Below are positions 15,185 to 25,517 of a stretch of 64,000 nucleotides of DNA, piece by piece (the first letter of the stretch is position 1; each line of letters starts with the position of its first letter). The DNA lies in NCBI GenBank assembly GCA_020161455.1, contig JAIUNZ010000005.1, forward strand, positions 1-64,000, in the 5' to 3' direction. Below the pieces are notes generated by a model. The model was not told the origin of the DNA and ran no database searches. It saw only the letters and a program-made list of their open reading frames with translations. The translations under genes were made by a program, and so were the position numbers. This stretch comes from Bacteroidota bacterium (GTDB taxonomy: Bacteria > Bacteroidota > Bacteroidia > Flavobacteriales > Flavobacteriaceae).

Positions 15185-16888
15185 ATGATTAAATTTATAT
15201 ATTTTTTAATACCGTTTACATGTTTTTCTTCTGTGTTTTCTCAGGAATTAAATGATTTTGAGGTAAAAAGAACCCGAACTATTCAAGAAGAACTTATTTC
15301 AAATCCTGATAAAGCCTATGCAGATGCTTTAGAAATTAGTAATTCTAAAAACGAGTTATTTGGCTTTTTTGGCAAGTATTATGTGGCCAATTACTTTTAT
15401 AATAAATCAGAGTTTACTCATTCAAAACAACTCCTTGTAGCACTTATTGAGAACATTGAAAAAAGCAAGCATGCCAAATCAAGCAAAGTTTATCAAGATT
15501 TGATGGGAATGTGTGTCAACAAACTATTTTACATCCACAAGAATTTAGGAGAATATGATACGGCATTGTTTTATCTTGATACATACAAAAAGAGTGCAAA
15601 TAATCAATTTAATGAACAATACGGTTTGATTAAAGTGGCTATGGGTAACTATGTTGACGGTATTGCAATGTTGAAGAAAGAATTAAAAACCACACCACAT
15701 CTAAAATTAGGAGAAGGCGAAAAAAAGGTAATGAATAAAAAGTTATTTGCCGATAAACACAATATCATTGGCGAAGCCTATCAAAAGTTTTATGTACAAT
15801 CGAGAAATACAGCATTACTGGATTCGGCTAATTATTACTTTAGAGAAGCTGCAACAATGCTGATACAAGAAAATTTTCAACCCGAGTACACAAAAGCATT
15901 GTTGTATATGCGTGAGGCAAAAAGCGCAGCTTTGGAAGGAAATTACAACAAAGCATTGTCACTTTATCGAATGAGAAATAAGTACCCTATTATAGATGAA
16001 AATATAAGAACAGTACAATTGTTTGATTTAGGAATGGCTGATTGTTTTCATCATTTAAAGCAAATTGATTCGGCACTTTTTTATAGTAAAAAATATATAA
16101 TAAGCTATGAATCAACTAAGGTTTCTAAAGAGAATCTATTAATGGCATACACTATTCTGGCACAATCTTACAGTGAAAAAAAAGACACTAAGAGTGCTTA
16201 TCTGTATGCGCAAAAGAGTTTAACCTTGATTCAATCAATAGATGGTATAAAAAATAAATCTGTAAATTTTCTTCATAATTACGATTTGGATAGCATTAGA
16301 GATGAATCGAATTCAATTATTGCCTCTAAGAATTATATTAAAGTTTCTCTTTTAAGTATTTTGGTAGTTTTAGTTTTAGTTCTCTCTAGTTTTTATTTTT
16401 ACTATAAACGCCAAAAAGAAAAGCATCATCGTTTTTTAAAGATTATTCAGAACCTAAAAGAATTTAAAACTTCTAGTGCTAATCCTAAAACAAGTAGTGA
16501 AACAATAGAACCACCAAAACAACTCATGGACAATAACCTTATCGAGAAATTGTCATTAGGGTTAAAAAAATTAGAACAGAAAAAAACTTTTTTAGATCCG
16601 AATTTTAAGTTGGCTTTTGTTGCCAAAAAATTAAATACAAATACGGCTTATTTGTCACAATACTTCAATCAGGTTATGCAAAAAACCTTTTCGGAATACA
16701 CACAAGAATTACGAATTCAATATGTACTTCAAAAGTTTAATGATGTACCTCAATTTCGAAAATATACTTTACAGGCTATTGCGGAAGAGGTAGGATATAA
16801 AGATGCTACTACGTTTGTTCGCGTTTTTAAAAAGCAAACAGGACTTTCTCCAAATTATTATATGGAAAAATTAAAAAACACTGAGTAA
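15185..16888 (+). CDS. TPR sensor-regulator with C-terminal AraC-type HTH
   Basis: 567 residues. Signal peptide (residues 1-20, ending VFSQ), TPR-like helical repeats (about 25-370), one membrane helix (about 388-408, SILVVLVLVLSSFYFYY), then a cytoplasmic linker and an AraC-type DNA-binding domain (about 460-565) with KLAFVAKKLNTNTAYLSQYFN and the second helix-turn-helix LQAIAEEVGYKDATTFVRVFKKQTG. This one-protein layout, periplasmic TPR to cytoplasmic HTH, is common in Bacteroidota and suggests a membrane-bound transcription regulator that senses an envelope signal. It lies just upstream of two secreted RCC1 proteins it may control (inference). Confidence 0.82.
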   Translation: MIKFIYFLIPFTCFSSVFSQELNDFEVKRTRTIQEELISNPDKAYADALEISNSKNELFGFFGKYYVANYFYNKSEFTHSKQLLVALIENIEKSKHAKSSKVYQDLMGMCVNKLFYIHKNLGEYDTALFYLDTYKKSANNQFNEQYGLIKVAMGNYVDGIAMLKKELKTTPHLKLGEGEKKVMNKKLFADKHNIIGEAYQKFYVQSRNTALLDSANYYFREAATMLIQENFQPEYTKALLYMREAKSAALEGNYNKALSLYRMRNKYPIIDENIRTVQLFDLGMADCFHHLKQIDSALFYSKKYIISYESTKVSKENLLMAYTILAQSYSEKKDTKSAYLYAQKSLTLIQSIDGIKNKSVNFLHNYDLDSIRDESNSIIASKNYIKVSLLSILVVLVLVLSSFYFYYKRQKEKHHRFLKIIQNLKEFKTSSANPKTSSETIEPPKQLMDNNLIEKLSLGLKKLEQKKTFLDPNFKLAFVAKKLNTNTAYLSQYFNQVMQKTFSEYTQELRIQYVLQKFNDVPQFRKYTLQAIAEEVGYKDATTFVRVFKKQTGLSPNYYMEKLKNTE

Positions 16889-17031
16889 TTATTTAAAAAT
16901 AAAACAATTAAATCTTAATAGGTTACTGATTATTTATAAATAGTACAATACATAAATTGTAGTAGTTACTCTTATCTTTTAGTTTTGGTGAAAAATTAAC
17001 TTCAAAATAAAATTTCCACAAAACAAAAAGT

Positions 17032-18417
17032 ATGAAAAGAACAATTACTATTTTAGTATTATTTATAACATTACAAATCTCGGCACAATGCTGGCAAACC
17101 ATTAGTGCCGGATACAGTCATTCATTAGCTGTTAAAGAAGATGGAACACTTTGGGCATGGGGTTCTAATGGCGTAGGTAATCTCGGAGACAACACTACAG
17201 TTGATAAAAATACGCCAATACAAATTGGAACAGATGCTAATTGGCTAAAAGTGTGTGCTAATTTTAGTTCATCCTATGCTATTAAAGCAGATGGTACTCT
17301 TTGGGCTTGGGGTGTAAATTCTCAAGGCCAATTGGGTTTGGGTACATCAACCTTTTCATACCACGTACCTACACAAGTAGGAACAGATACTAATTGGCAA
17401 AGTATAAGTTCCTCAGACGACTATTGTTTAGCAATAAAAACAGATGGTACATTATGGTCTTGGGGAAGAAACAATTTCGGGCAATTAGGAGATAATACAA
17501 CCGTGAATAAAAACATACCTACTCAAATAGGAACTGATACCAACTGGCAATCTGTTTCAGCTGGTCATAGTTATGGTTTGGCAATAAAATCCAACGGAAC
17601 ACTTTGGGCATGGGGTAATAATGGTAATGGAAGATTAGGTGATGGAACAACCACCAATAGAACTGTTCCAACACAAATTGGAACAGATGCAAATTGGCAA
17701 AAAGTAGATGGGGGCTATTCTCATTCTTTGGGTATAAAAACTGATGGTACACTGTGGGCATGGGGTACAAACACAAGTGGTGAGTTTGGGATAATAACAT
17801 CTCCTCTTATATCCTATGTTCCTATTCAAATTGGTACCGATACTAATTGGCAAGATGTATCAGCAAGTCAGTGGTTTTCTTATGCAATTAAAACCAACCA
17901 TTCCCTTTGGAGTACTGGTAGAAACAATGAAGGACAGTTAGGTAATGGAACAAGTAGCACAACAAATACGCTTGTTTTTACTCAAGTTGGAACTTTTTCA
18001 GATTCTTATGAAATTGCTACTGGATTTTATCATGTAATAGAAAAAAACGGTGATGGCTTTATAAGAGTAACTGGAAAAAATAACAGAGGTCAACTAGGTA
18101 ACGAAACTAATGTAAATATAAATACACTTAACTACATTTCATGTTATCCTTCAACACTTTCTTCTGAAAATTTTGAAATAAACGAATTAAAAGCATATCC
18201 AAACCCAGTTAGTGATGTATTACATTTTTCAATGGATAAAGAAATTGAAAGGATTTCAATTTGTAATTTAATGGGACAAGAAATCTTTAAAAAAGAAACA
18301 AATGCAACGAATGTAACAATAGACGTTTCCAATTTAACATCTGGAACATATTTGGCAAAAATTACTTCGAATGATGCAAACAAAACAACGAAAACAATCA
18401 AAATTGTAAAAAAATAA
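17032..18417 (+). CDS. Secreted RCC1-repeat protein with T9SS type A sorting domain
   Basis: 461 residues. Signal peptide (residues 1-19, ending ISAQ), then about seven RCC1-like repeats (pattern SLAVKEDGTLWAWGxNxxGxLGD, about residues 22-365), predicted to fold into a seven-bladed propeller. A type A sorting domain closes the protein (about 385-461: KAYPNPVSDVLHFS, SGTYLAKI, KTIKIVKK). The product would cross the outer membrane by the type IX system and be released or anchored at the surface. Ligand unknown. A much larger RCC1 protein follows after 54 bases, probably in one transcript. Confidence 0.85.
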   Translation: MKRTITILVLFITLQISAQCWQTISAGYSHSLAVKEDGTLWAWGSNGVGNLGDNTTVDKNTPIQIGTDANWLKVCANFSSSYAIKADGTLWAWGVNSQGQLGLGTSTFSYHVPTQVGTDTNWQSISSSDDYCLAIKTDGTLWSWGRNNFGQLGDNTTVNKNIPTQIGTDTNWQSVSAGHSYGLAIKSNGTLWAWGNNGNGRLGDGTTTNRTVPTQIGTDANWQKVDGGYSHSLGIKTDGTLWAWGTNTSGEFGIITSPLISYVPIQIGTDTNWQDVSASQWFSYAIKTNHSLWSTGRNNEGQLGNGTSSTTNTLVFTQVGTFSDSYEIATGFYHVIEKNGDGFIRVTGKNNRGQLGNETNVNINTLNYISCYPSTLSSENFEINELKAYPNPVSDVLHFSMDKEIERISICNLMGQEIFKKETNATNVTIDVSNLTSGTYLAKITSNDANKTTKTIKIVKK

Positions 18418-18471
18418 TTTTATAAATTCCTACAATTTTTATAGTATTGCAACTTAAACCAATCAAAAAAC

Positions 18472-21400
18472 ATGAAAAAAATTTACTCATTAATTCTTCT
18501 TCTTCTTTCGATTTGCTCTTTCGGACAAGCATATGATTACACTATTTATAACACTTCCAATTCAGGTATTGCCAGTGACTACATTGGTGATATTAAAGTA
18601 GATGCCAACGGATTATTATGGATAGCATCTTACAGTGGTGTTTCCACATTCAACGGAACTACTTTTTCCAACTACAATACCAGTAATTCAGGCATTGCTA
18701 GTAATTCAATTGTAAAAATTGAAATTGATGGTTCAGGCAAAAAATGGATGGCAACACAATCAAACGGAATTAGCAGCTTGAATGGAACAACTTGGACCAA
18801 TTATACAACAGCAAACTCAGGACTTCCTAATAATGCGATTGACGATATTGCCATAGACGGATTAAATAACGTTTGGATTGCTACGAGTGCTGGACTTACA
18901 AAGTTTAATGGAACTACTTGGACAACCTACAATAGTTTAAACAACATTGGATCAGTTGCAACCGATAGTAATAATGGTGTTTGGGTAACTACTGGAAACA
19001 TTTTGTACAAATTCAACGGAACTAATTTCAATAGTATTACGGATGGCGTAAATAAAATATTGAAAATCAAAAATAACATCATTTATCTTGATGCTTTTGA
19101 CGCATTAATGACTTATTCTACTGGCGGAACTTTTATTGACATTTATTTTCAAAGCAACTCTTGCCTAGGCGGCTATCAGTTGAATGCGCTTGACGTGAAT
19201 AGCAACAACAAAGTTTGGATTGCATTCAACGGTAGTGGATTACAAAACTTTACCGACTGTATCTCTTATACCTCTTCCAATTCGGGATTGCCTGACAATT
19301 ATTTTAGTGCGCTTAGAACACAAGCCTCAGGCATTATTTGGGCAGGAACGTTACAACTTGGTTTGGTTAAAATGACACCAACTACTTCAACATGTAGTGC
19401 GCCAACACAAACTTGGTCTGATAATATTACAGCAACAACCGCAACTCTAGGTTGGATACCAGCTGTTCCAACGCCTGATAGTTATGTGATTCGTTACAAC
19501 ACTACAAACGTAATAGGAGGAATACAAGATGCTACTGTTTCTACCTCTTTATCGTTGGAGAATTTAACTCCAAACACTGATTATCATTGGTGGGTTGCTT
19601 CTGTCTGCGGCGAACAACAAACCAATTGGGTCTATGGAGGTTTCTTTTATACACCACCAGTAACATCAAATTGTAATGTTCCAACCAATATGATGGTTTA
19701 TAATCTAACTTCAAATTCGTGCGTGCTTGGTTGGACAGCACCAACACCAGCACCTAGCTCTGGCTATGAAGTGTATTTATCTACATCAAATGTTGCTCCA
19801 GTAACCAATACAACACCAATCTATATAACTAATTCTACCAGCATAACCATTTCGAATACCTTAACACCTGCAACGTCTTATTACTACTGGGTTCGTTCTA
19901 ATTGTGGTGGCACAAAAAGCAATTGGAGTCCGGTACTAAACTTTGTTACAAATGGTTTATCGGGTTGTACTACTGCTACCTATGGACAATGGCCAGCAAC
20001 TAACTTTACTCCAGCGTGTTTGGGTACAACCGAACAAATTGTTAACAATGCTTATGCTAGTGAATATACCAATGTAAATATAGTAGCCAATAGACAATAT
20101 ACGTTTTCAAGTTCTGTTTTAACGGATTTTATCACGATAACGAACGATTCAAATGTTATTCTAGCAAGCGGAACAACACCTTTAAATTGGTCTTCTCAAT
20201 CAACATCTGGAGTGATACGCTACTATTTACACACTGATTCTAATTGTGGTGCACAAAACACAAACAGAATAAAATATATTCAATGTGTGGCTCCAGCAAG
20301 CTGTGGATTGCCAACTAATTTGACAGTTTCAAACATCACTTCTAATTCATGTAGATTATTTTGGAATGCACCAACACCTGTTGCCAATTCTTATGATTTA
20401 TATTTAAACACTACAAATACTGCTCCTGTAACTTCAACTAATGCCACGCAAACAAGTAATGGTAATTTAATAGCAACTTTAAATGGTTTATCAGCTTCAA
20501 CAACTTACTATTATTGGGTACGTTCTAATTGTAATGGAACAAAAAGCGACTGGGTTTCTGGAGGAAGTTTTACGACTGTTGCATTCTTAAGCTGTAATGG
20601 TGCAGTTTATGGTCTTTATCCAGATGCGCCTTTTACACCTGCATGTACAGGAAACACGGAACAAATTATTACGAATGCTTGGGCAGGAGAATATACGAAT
20701 GTAAATGTACTGTCAAATAAGCAATATACTTTTACTAGTTCTATTACTTCTGATTATATTACCATTACAAATGCAACTGGAACAACGGTTTTAGCTAGTG
20801 GTTTAACTCCATTAGTTTGGAATTCTAGTAACACATCAGGAGTTATTAGATACCATTTTCATGCCAATGCAAATTGTGGCGTTCAAAATACATCTAGAAT
20901 TCGTTCGATAACGTGTGCAAATGCTTCCTCTTGTAATCCGCCAACACAATTTTGGAGTGAAAATATAACATCATCCTCAGCAACGCTAAACTGGATACCA
21001 GCAGTTCCAGCTCCAGATGGTTATATCTATGTTTATAATACCACAAACGAAATTGGAGGTATAGATGGAAGCACAACTTCAACATCTGCTTCTATTAATG
21101 ATTTACAACCAAACACTGATTATCATTGGTGGGTTGCTTCTCTTTGTGGAAACAACCAATCTGAATGGGTATATGGTGGTTCATTTACAACACCACAATC
21201 AACTACCGATTGTTTTGAGAAAGTAGCTGCTGGACGTACTTTTACCTTAGCCATAAAAACAGATGGTACGCTTTGGTCTTGGGGAAATAATGATTATGGT
21301 CAGTTGGGAGATGGAACAACAACTAGTAGAAACACACCATCGCAAGTAGGAACAGCAAATGATTGGGCTAGTATTTCTTGTGGAGTCAATCATGCTGTTG

Positions 21401-22527
21401 CGATAAAAAACAATGGAACTCTATGGACTTGGGGATTTAACATACAAGGACAATTGGGTGATGGAACAACGGTAAACAAATCTGTTCCTACACAAATAGG
21501 AACTGCTACCAATTGGGAAATGGTAGAAGCTAAAAATCAACACAACATTGCCAAAAAGACGAATGGCACCTTATGGGGTTGGGGAAGCAACTTTTATGGA
21601 CAGTTAGGTGACGGAACTACAGTTAATAAATACACCCCAACACAAATTGGCACTGCTACCAACTGGCAAAGTGTAGGCACTGGCGGAGCGCATTCCATGG
21701 GTGTAAAAACCGATGGAACTTTGTGGTGCTGGGGATTAAATACTAATGGACAAGTAGGTGATGGCACTACCACAAATCGTTATATACCAACACAAATTGG
21801 CACGGCAACTAACTGGAGAAGTGTTACTGGAGGATCATACTTTAGTATTGCTACAAGAACCAACAACACGCTTTGGACATGGGGTAGAAACAATAATGGT
21901 CAATTAGGATTAAACAATACTACAGATAGAACAACCCCTACACAAGTTGGAACAGCAACTACTTGGGATAAAATTTCAGCTGGCGAAGATCATGTTTTAG
22001 CTTCTAGAACCTATGGTGCTATGTTTGCGTGGGGATATGATTTAGAAGGTCAAATTGGAAATGATGAAGCAACTAATAGCGTATTAACTCCTACTCTATT
22101 ACTAAATGTTACTTCTTGGAGAGATGTACAAGCGGGAGCTTCTTATTCTACTGCTATTGATAATGATGGTAAATTATATACTTGGGGTTCTAATTTTTAT
22201 GGTCAATTAGGCAACGGAACTTTTAGTAATGATTTTTACATCTATGGAACACTTCCTTGTCCAACGGGTAGTTTATCAAATCATGATATAAATCTTGTCT
22301 CAAATGTTAAGTTATATCCAAATCCTGTGGAAACTACATTGCATGTTTCTTTTGATGAAACTATAGCAAGTGTTACTATTCACAACCTATTAGGACAAGA
22401 AATACTTACTAAAGTTATCAATGCTAACGAAGGTACTATTGATGTTTCAGCACTTACATCAGGAACTTATTTGGTAAAAATTCAAGTGGGTATTGAGACT
22501 AAAACACTAAAGGTTATCAAAAAATAA
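18472..22527 (+). CDS. Large modular secreted protein: propeller, FN3, cysteine module, RCC1, T9SS tag
   Basis: 1351 residues. Signal peptide (1-20), a Reg_prop-like propeller (about 20-305, repeats such as [21 protein letters not shown]), FN3 domains at about 306-396, 399-496, 606-704 and 816-909, two copies of a cysteine-bounded module of ~107 residues (about 498-604 and 706-815), RCC1 repeats (about 914-1262) and a type A sorting domain (about 1279-1351, [15 protein letters not shown]). The architecture is that of a surface-exposed binding or adhesion protein exported by T9SS. It probably shares a transcript with the RCC1 gene upstream. A strong terminator follows. Confidence 0.85.
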   Translation: MKKIYSLILLLLSICSFGQAYDYTIYNTSNSGIASDYIGDIKVDANGLLWIASYSGVSTFNGTTFSNYNTSNSGIASNSIVKIEIDGSGKKWMATQSNGISSLNGTTWTNYTTANSGLPNNAIDDIAIDGLNNVWIATSAGLTKFNGTTWTTYNSLNNIGSVATDSNNGVWVTTGNILYKFNGTNFNSITDGVNKILKIKNNIIYLDAFDALMTYSTGGTFIDIYFQSNSCLGGYQLNALDVNSNNKVWIAFNGSGLQNFTDCISYTSSNSGLPDNYFSALRTQASGIIWAGTLQLGLVKMTPTTSTCSAPTQTWSDNITATTATLGWIPAVPTPDSYVIRYNTTNVIGGIQDATVSTSLSLENLTPNTDYHWWVASVCGEQQTNWVYGGFFYTPPVTSNCNVPTNMMVYNLTSNSCVLGWTAPTPAPSSGYEVYLSTSNVAPVTNTTPIYITNSTSITISNTLTPATSYYYWVRSNCGGTKSNWSPVLNFVTNGLSGCTTATYGQWPATNFTPACLGTTEQIVNNAYASEYTNVNIVANRQYTFSSSVLTDFITITNDSNVILASGTTPLNWSSQSTSGVIRYYLHTDSNCGAQNTNRIKYIQCVAPASCGLPTNLTVSNITSNSCRLFWNAPTPVANSYDLYLNTTNTAPVTSTNATQTSNGNLIATLNGLSASTTYYYWVRSNCNGTKSDWVSGGSFTTVAFLSCNGAVYGLYPDAPFTPACTGNTEQIITNAWAGEYTNVNVLSNKQYTFTSSITSDYITITNATGTTVLASGLTPLVWNSSNTSGVIRYHFHANANCGVQNTSRIRSITCANASSCNPPTQFWSENITSSSATLNWIPAVPAPDGYIYVYNTTNEIGGIDGSTTSTSASINDLQPNTDYHWWVASLCGNNQSEWVYGGSFTTPQSTTDCFEKVAAGRTFTLAIKTDGTLWSWGNNDYGQLGDGTTTSRNTPSQVGTANDWASISCGVNHAVAIKNNGTLWTWGFNIQGQLGDGTTVNKSVPTQIGTATNWEMVEAKNQHNIAKKTNGTLWGWGSNFYGQLGDGTTVNKYTPTQIGTATNWQSVGTGGAHSMGVKTDGTLWCWGLNTNGQVGDGTTTNRYIPTQIGTATNWRSVTGGSYFSIATRTNNTLWTWGRNNNGQLGLNNTTDRTTPTQVGTATTWDKISAGEDHVLASRTYGAMFAWGYDLEGQIGNDEATNSVLTPTLLLNVTSWRDVQAGASYSTAIDNDGKLYTWGSNFYGQLGNGTFSNDFYIYGTLPCPTGSLSNHDINLVSNVKLYPNPVETTLHVSFDETIASVTIHNLLGQEILTKVINANEGTIDVSALTSGTYLVKIQVGIETKTLKVIKK

Positions 22528-22551
22528 TATTACCGTAAAAATACTATTCTT

Positions 22552-22591
22552 CCCAAACGCATTTCCGCTATAAATGTGTTTGGGATTTTTT
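22552..22591 (+). terminator. Terminator after the large modular protein
   Basis: A 13-base stem CCCAAACGCATTT / AAATGTGTTTGGG (one G-U pair) with a seven-base loop and six T. It lies 25 bases beyond the stop at 22527. Confidence 0.88.
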
Positions 22592-22603
22592 AATTATTTT
22601 GAT

Positions 22604-22939
22604 GTGCACCTGTCTGGTTTTGCCGTGCACTTTGTTGTTTTAGGTGTGACGAAGGTTGTTGTAGCTTTGACATTGTTTGTTTTAGCTGTGACAAAGGTTG
22701 TAGTAAGTGTGCCAAGTATTATTTTATCCTTGCCATTGATAGTTTTACTTGTGCCAAAGGTTTTTTTGGGTTTGACATTGATTATTTTATCTGTGCCATT
22801 GACTGTTTTAGCTTTGACTATCGTTATTTTTGTTTTGCCATTGATAGTTTTAGTTGTGCCAAGGGGTTTTTTGGGTTTGACATTGATTATTTTATCTGTG
22901 CCATTGACTGTTTTAGTCGTGCCAACGATGAATTTAAAC
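22604..22939 (+). repeat. 21-bp tandem repeat array, 16 units in strict register (family member 1)
   Basis: Sixteen 21-base units begin at 22604, 22625, 22646 and so on, with no indel over 336 bases. A typical unit reads GTGCCATTGAC followed by TGTTTTAGCT; units alternate between GTG and TTG at the front. Units at 22751-22813 recur almost exactly at 22856-22918, a 105-base (five-unit) duplication. A 157-codon frame spans it and would give hydrophobic heptads (VPLIVLV), but its only ATG is inside the terminator stem, so I treat it as non-coding. From 22940 to 23061 I see nothing else. Confidence 0.9.
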
Positions 22940-23061
22940 TTAATTCTTACAGGAATGGGTGATTTTATGGTTTTCGGTAAAAATGATTTGTTTGAATATA
23001 TCTGTTTTTTTGATGTAAAATTTGTTCAAAAAGAGGAATTTCACTAAATCTTATGGTATTA

Positions 23062-23099
23062 AAAAAAGCAGTAACTATTTTTTAATAATTACTGCTTTT
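23062..23099. terminator. Hairpin between convergent genes
   Basis: Stem AAAGCAGTAA / TTACTGCTTT with a 14-base A/T loop, flanked by A-run and T-run, so it could end transcription in either direction. It lies 97 bases past the stop at 23196 on the minus strand. Confidence 0.6.
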
Positions 23100-23195
23100 A
23101 AAATTTATACTGAATATTTTTCTTGTATGCTTTATTTTAGAATATCATTATATTGGCTATTTGAAGACAAAATCATGCTTTTTATTTTAAAATGA

Positions 23196-23675
23196 TTAGT
23201 GTTTAATGATTAATTTAATGGTTTTTGAGGCTTCTTCTGCATTTATTTTTAGCAAATAAAAGCCATTTGAAAATTGAGAGACATCAAAAGTGCCATCAAC
23301 TATTGCAATAGGAATAATTTGTCCCGAAATAGTGATTAATTGAGCGGTAGTAGTTCTGTTTTCTAGCGATGGAATATGAACACTGGTTGACACTGGGTTA
23401 GGATAAACTATTAAATTTGGAATTTCGTTTGAAACTTGACCTAAAAAAGGACCTTCTTTGAAAAAATAAATGCCTTCAATTTCAAAATCGCGATTGGTTA
23501 AACTGGTCATCGCTACGGGGGTATTGTTATTGCTAAAAGAAAGATTTTTGAACGCAAGAGTTTGTCCGTTTACTATCTCAAAAGGTGTTTGAGTGAAAGT
23601 GGTGCCATCTTCGTTTAAAACATACATTCCTTCTTCGTTAAAAGGTGTAGTTGTGCTTCTGATTAAGACATACAT
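23196..23675 (-). CDS. T9SS type A sorting domain fragment (3' part of the split gene)
   Basis: 159 residues from an internal ATG with no signal peptide. It carries a short beta-rich stretch and the complete type A sorting domain. Alone it could not be exported, which supports reading it as the 3' part of the gene starting at 25407. Confidence 0.6.
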   Translation of the reverse strand: MYVLIRSTTTPFNEEGMYVLNEDGTTFTQTPFEIVNGQTLAFKNLSFSNNNTPVAMTSLTNRDFEIEGIYFFKEGPFLGQVSNEIPNLIVYPNPVSTSVHIPSLENRTTTAQLITISGQIIPIAIVDGTFDVSQFSNGFYLLKINAEEASKTIKLIIKH

Positions 23676-23733
23676 CTTGTTATTATAATCAAACTTTACC
23701 TCAATTACTTTATTGGAAGCTGTTGCGCCTAAA

Positions 23734-25407
23734 TTAATATTTAAAGCGGTCCATTGTTGAGACGTTGTATTTAAAAGTGTTTGTTACCGCATAGAGTTGA
23801 TCAAAACGGTCGATAAACATATCTCTCACCAAAGAAGGTGGATTGGGTAATGTGGACCACGTTGCTCCTTGATTTGATGAAAAAGCAATACTGTTTTGAC
23901 CATTTTGCATGGATGTACCTAGGATGTAATGGTTTTGTAAACCTGAACATACTTTATCAAAATTGAGAAAAGCAGGAAATTGTCCGGAAACATTTTGAAA
24001 CAAAATGCTCCATGTGGCTCCCATATCTGGACTATAATCTATATAATCTTGCACGGTATGTTGCACCATGGAAATGGAACCGTTGTTTCCGAGAAACATT
24101 TTTTGAGGAAATAATATATCATAGACGGGTGCTAATGGTGCTGTAAAATCGTCTGCAAGGGTTGTAATGGTAGCACCTTGATTGGCTGTTTTAGCAATAA
24201 AATGCATACCACCAATAACGCATTGACCATCATTAGCAACACCTATTGATATATTTCTGGTAAAATCGAGGTCTTCTCTCATGGTTTGGGAAGTCCAGGT
24301 GAGATTATTTAAATTTAATTTTGACAAAAATGAGGTGTTAGAAGATGCCGTGTACATTTGATTATCGGCAGAAACCGCCATCAAATCGGAGTTGATTATT
24401 AACCCATTGTTTATAGGTTCTACCGCAAGTGTAGTGGCATCAACTTTCAGAATTCCATTAACCCGAACTCCACAAAAAAGAGCTGTTTGATTTCCTGTCA
24501 AAATCAGTTCATGCGCACTATTTATGGGGCTAATATTAGTCCAAACATTGCTTTGATATACAAATACACCCGAAGTTGTTATGGCAATAAGGCGTTGATT
24601 TATGGCATCAAAAGCAATTTTAGGAACATTGGTGTTTGCTGGCAATCCCGTCAGTTCCATCCAATCTTGTCCTGAATTGCTGCTTTTATAAACCTTTCCT
24701 GTGTTGTTGTCTTTAACCGAAGCATAAATGGTTGTTCCGTCTATTTTTAAATCGGTTACTTCCATTCCTGCCAATCCTATTTGTGTCCAAGAACCCGAAA
24801 CGTTTATGTTGGTTGATTTAAAAACGCCATTGGCAGTATTGGATAAAACTTGATTGTTATCGAGAAAATGAAAACCTGTTGGGTAAAAATTTAGAGCAGG
24901 CAAGGATGAAAAAGTAGTTCCATTGTTGTTAGAAACGAAAAGGTTGTTTTGAATAGTACCAGAAATAGCTCCAATAGTCGAAATAAGAACGGTTGTACCA
25001 TTTAAACCGCAGGCAAGGATTGTTGCTCCGAAGCCAGAAGTTCCGCCGCCACTATTTAGATTATTATTTTGCCAGGAAGCCCCAAAATTATCGGTATAGG
25101 CAATTCCGCTAGAGGATGTTAGGCAAAAAACGCGGTTGGAGACTTGTGAGGCTTTGATACTCCCTACGTTGTAAAAACTAGGCACCGTAACAAAAGGAAT
25201 CCATTCGTTACTAGTATTGTTATTGTGATATATCCATCGGTCAGAAGTAATCACGTAATTTAAATTTGGACTAGAACTCATCCATACTCCAGCATTGGCA
25301 TCGTTGAAGTTGGCTAATTTTTGCCAGGTGCTTTGTGCGTTGATGACATTAGGGTTACTTAATAAAGAGACGATAAAAATTTGAATTGCAATACTTATAT
25401 TTTTCAT
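23734..25407 (-). CDS. BNR-like secreted protein, N-terminal 557-residue fragment
   Basis: This is the longer intact frame of the split gene. Signal peptide about 1-25 (ending INAQ) followed by five or more propeller-type repeats with WxxxS-G/N motifs. It stops at a TAA just after the presumed frameshift and would lack the T9SS sorting domain, so even if translated it should stay in the periplasm. A TATATTTG promoter element sits at 25451-25458. Confidence 0.7.
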   Translation of the reverse strand: MKNISIAIQIFIVSLLSNPNVINAQSTWQKLANFNDANAGVWMSSSPNLNYVITSDRWIYHNNNTSNEWIPFVTVPSFYNVGSIKASQVSNRVFCLTSSSGIAYTDNFGASWQNNNLNSGGGTSGFGATILACGLNGTTVLISTIGAISGTIQNNLFVSNNNGTTFSSLPALNFYPTGFHFLDNNQVLSNTANGVFKSTNINVSGSWTQIGLAGMEVTDLKIDGTTIYASVKDNNTGKVYKSSNSGQDWMELTGLPANTNVPKIAFDAINQRLIAITTSGVFVYQSNVWTNISPINSAHELILTGNQTALFCGVRVNGILKVDATTLAVEPINNGLIINSDLMAVSADNQMYTASSNTSFLSKLNLNNLTWTSQTMREDLDFTRNISIGVANDGQCVIGGMHFIAKTANQGATITTLADDFTAPLAPVYDILFPQKMFLGNNGSISMVQHTVQDYIDYSPDMGATWSILFQNVSGQFPAFLNFDKVCSGLQNHYILGTSMQNGQNSIAFSSNQGATWSTLPNPPSLVRDMFIDRFDQLYAVTNTFKYNVSTMDRFKY

Positions 25408-25450
25408 ACCATATTTTTTTTAATACTTATCAAAGTAAATCAATTTGATT

Positions 25451-25458
25451 CAAATATA
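25451..25458 (-). promoter_or_regulatory. Candidate -7 element of the BNR-like gene
   Basis: TATATTTG on the minus strand, 43 bases before the ATG at 25407. The nearest TTG is 28 bases upstream, too far for the usual spacer. Confidence 0.4.
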
Positions 25459-25517
25459 CGGTTTTTTTAAGGTGTTGAAAAGGTGTCAATAAAAACAAGC
25501 AACTTATTTTCAGCGCT

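Larger units (their letters stand above)
23196..25407 (-). pseudogene. Secreted BNR-like propeller protein with T9SS type A tag, split by a frameshift
   Basis: Two minus-strand frames form one protein. The upstream part (23734-25407, 557 residues) has a signal peptide and propeller repeats of the sialidase/BNR type (SGFGATILACGLNGT, SNNNGTTFSSLP, SPDMGATWSILF). The downstream part (23196-23675 from its first ATG) ends in a type A sorting domain (NLIVYPNPVSTSVHIPS, SNGFYLLKI, TIKLIIK). The second frame stays open above its first ATG and encodes TSQQWTALNINLGATASNK, a natural continuation. Dropping one T from the four-T run (plus-strand 23773-23776) joins the frames into a ~736-residue protein. 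It is either a real mutation or a sequencing error. Confidence 0.75.

Noticed and set aside
22604-22939. CRISPR array
   Set aside because: Units are directly tandem at 21 bp with no unique spacers and no cas genes nearby.
22574-23047. 157-codon open frame over the 21-bp array, hydrophobic protein
   Set aside because: Its ATG lies in the stem of the upstream terminator, no promoter or signal is visible, and the open frame follows from the repeat unit having no stop in that phase. Kept only as a question in the findings.
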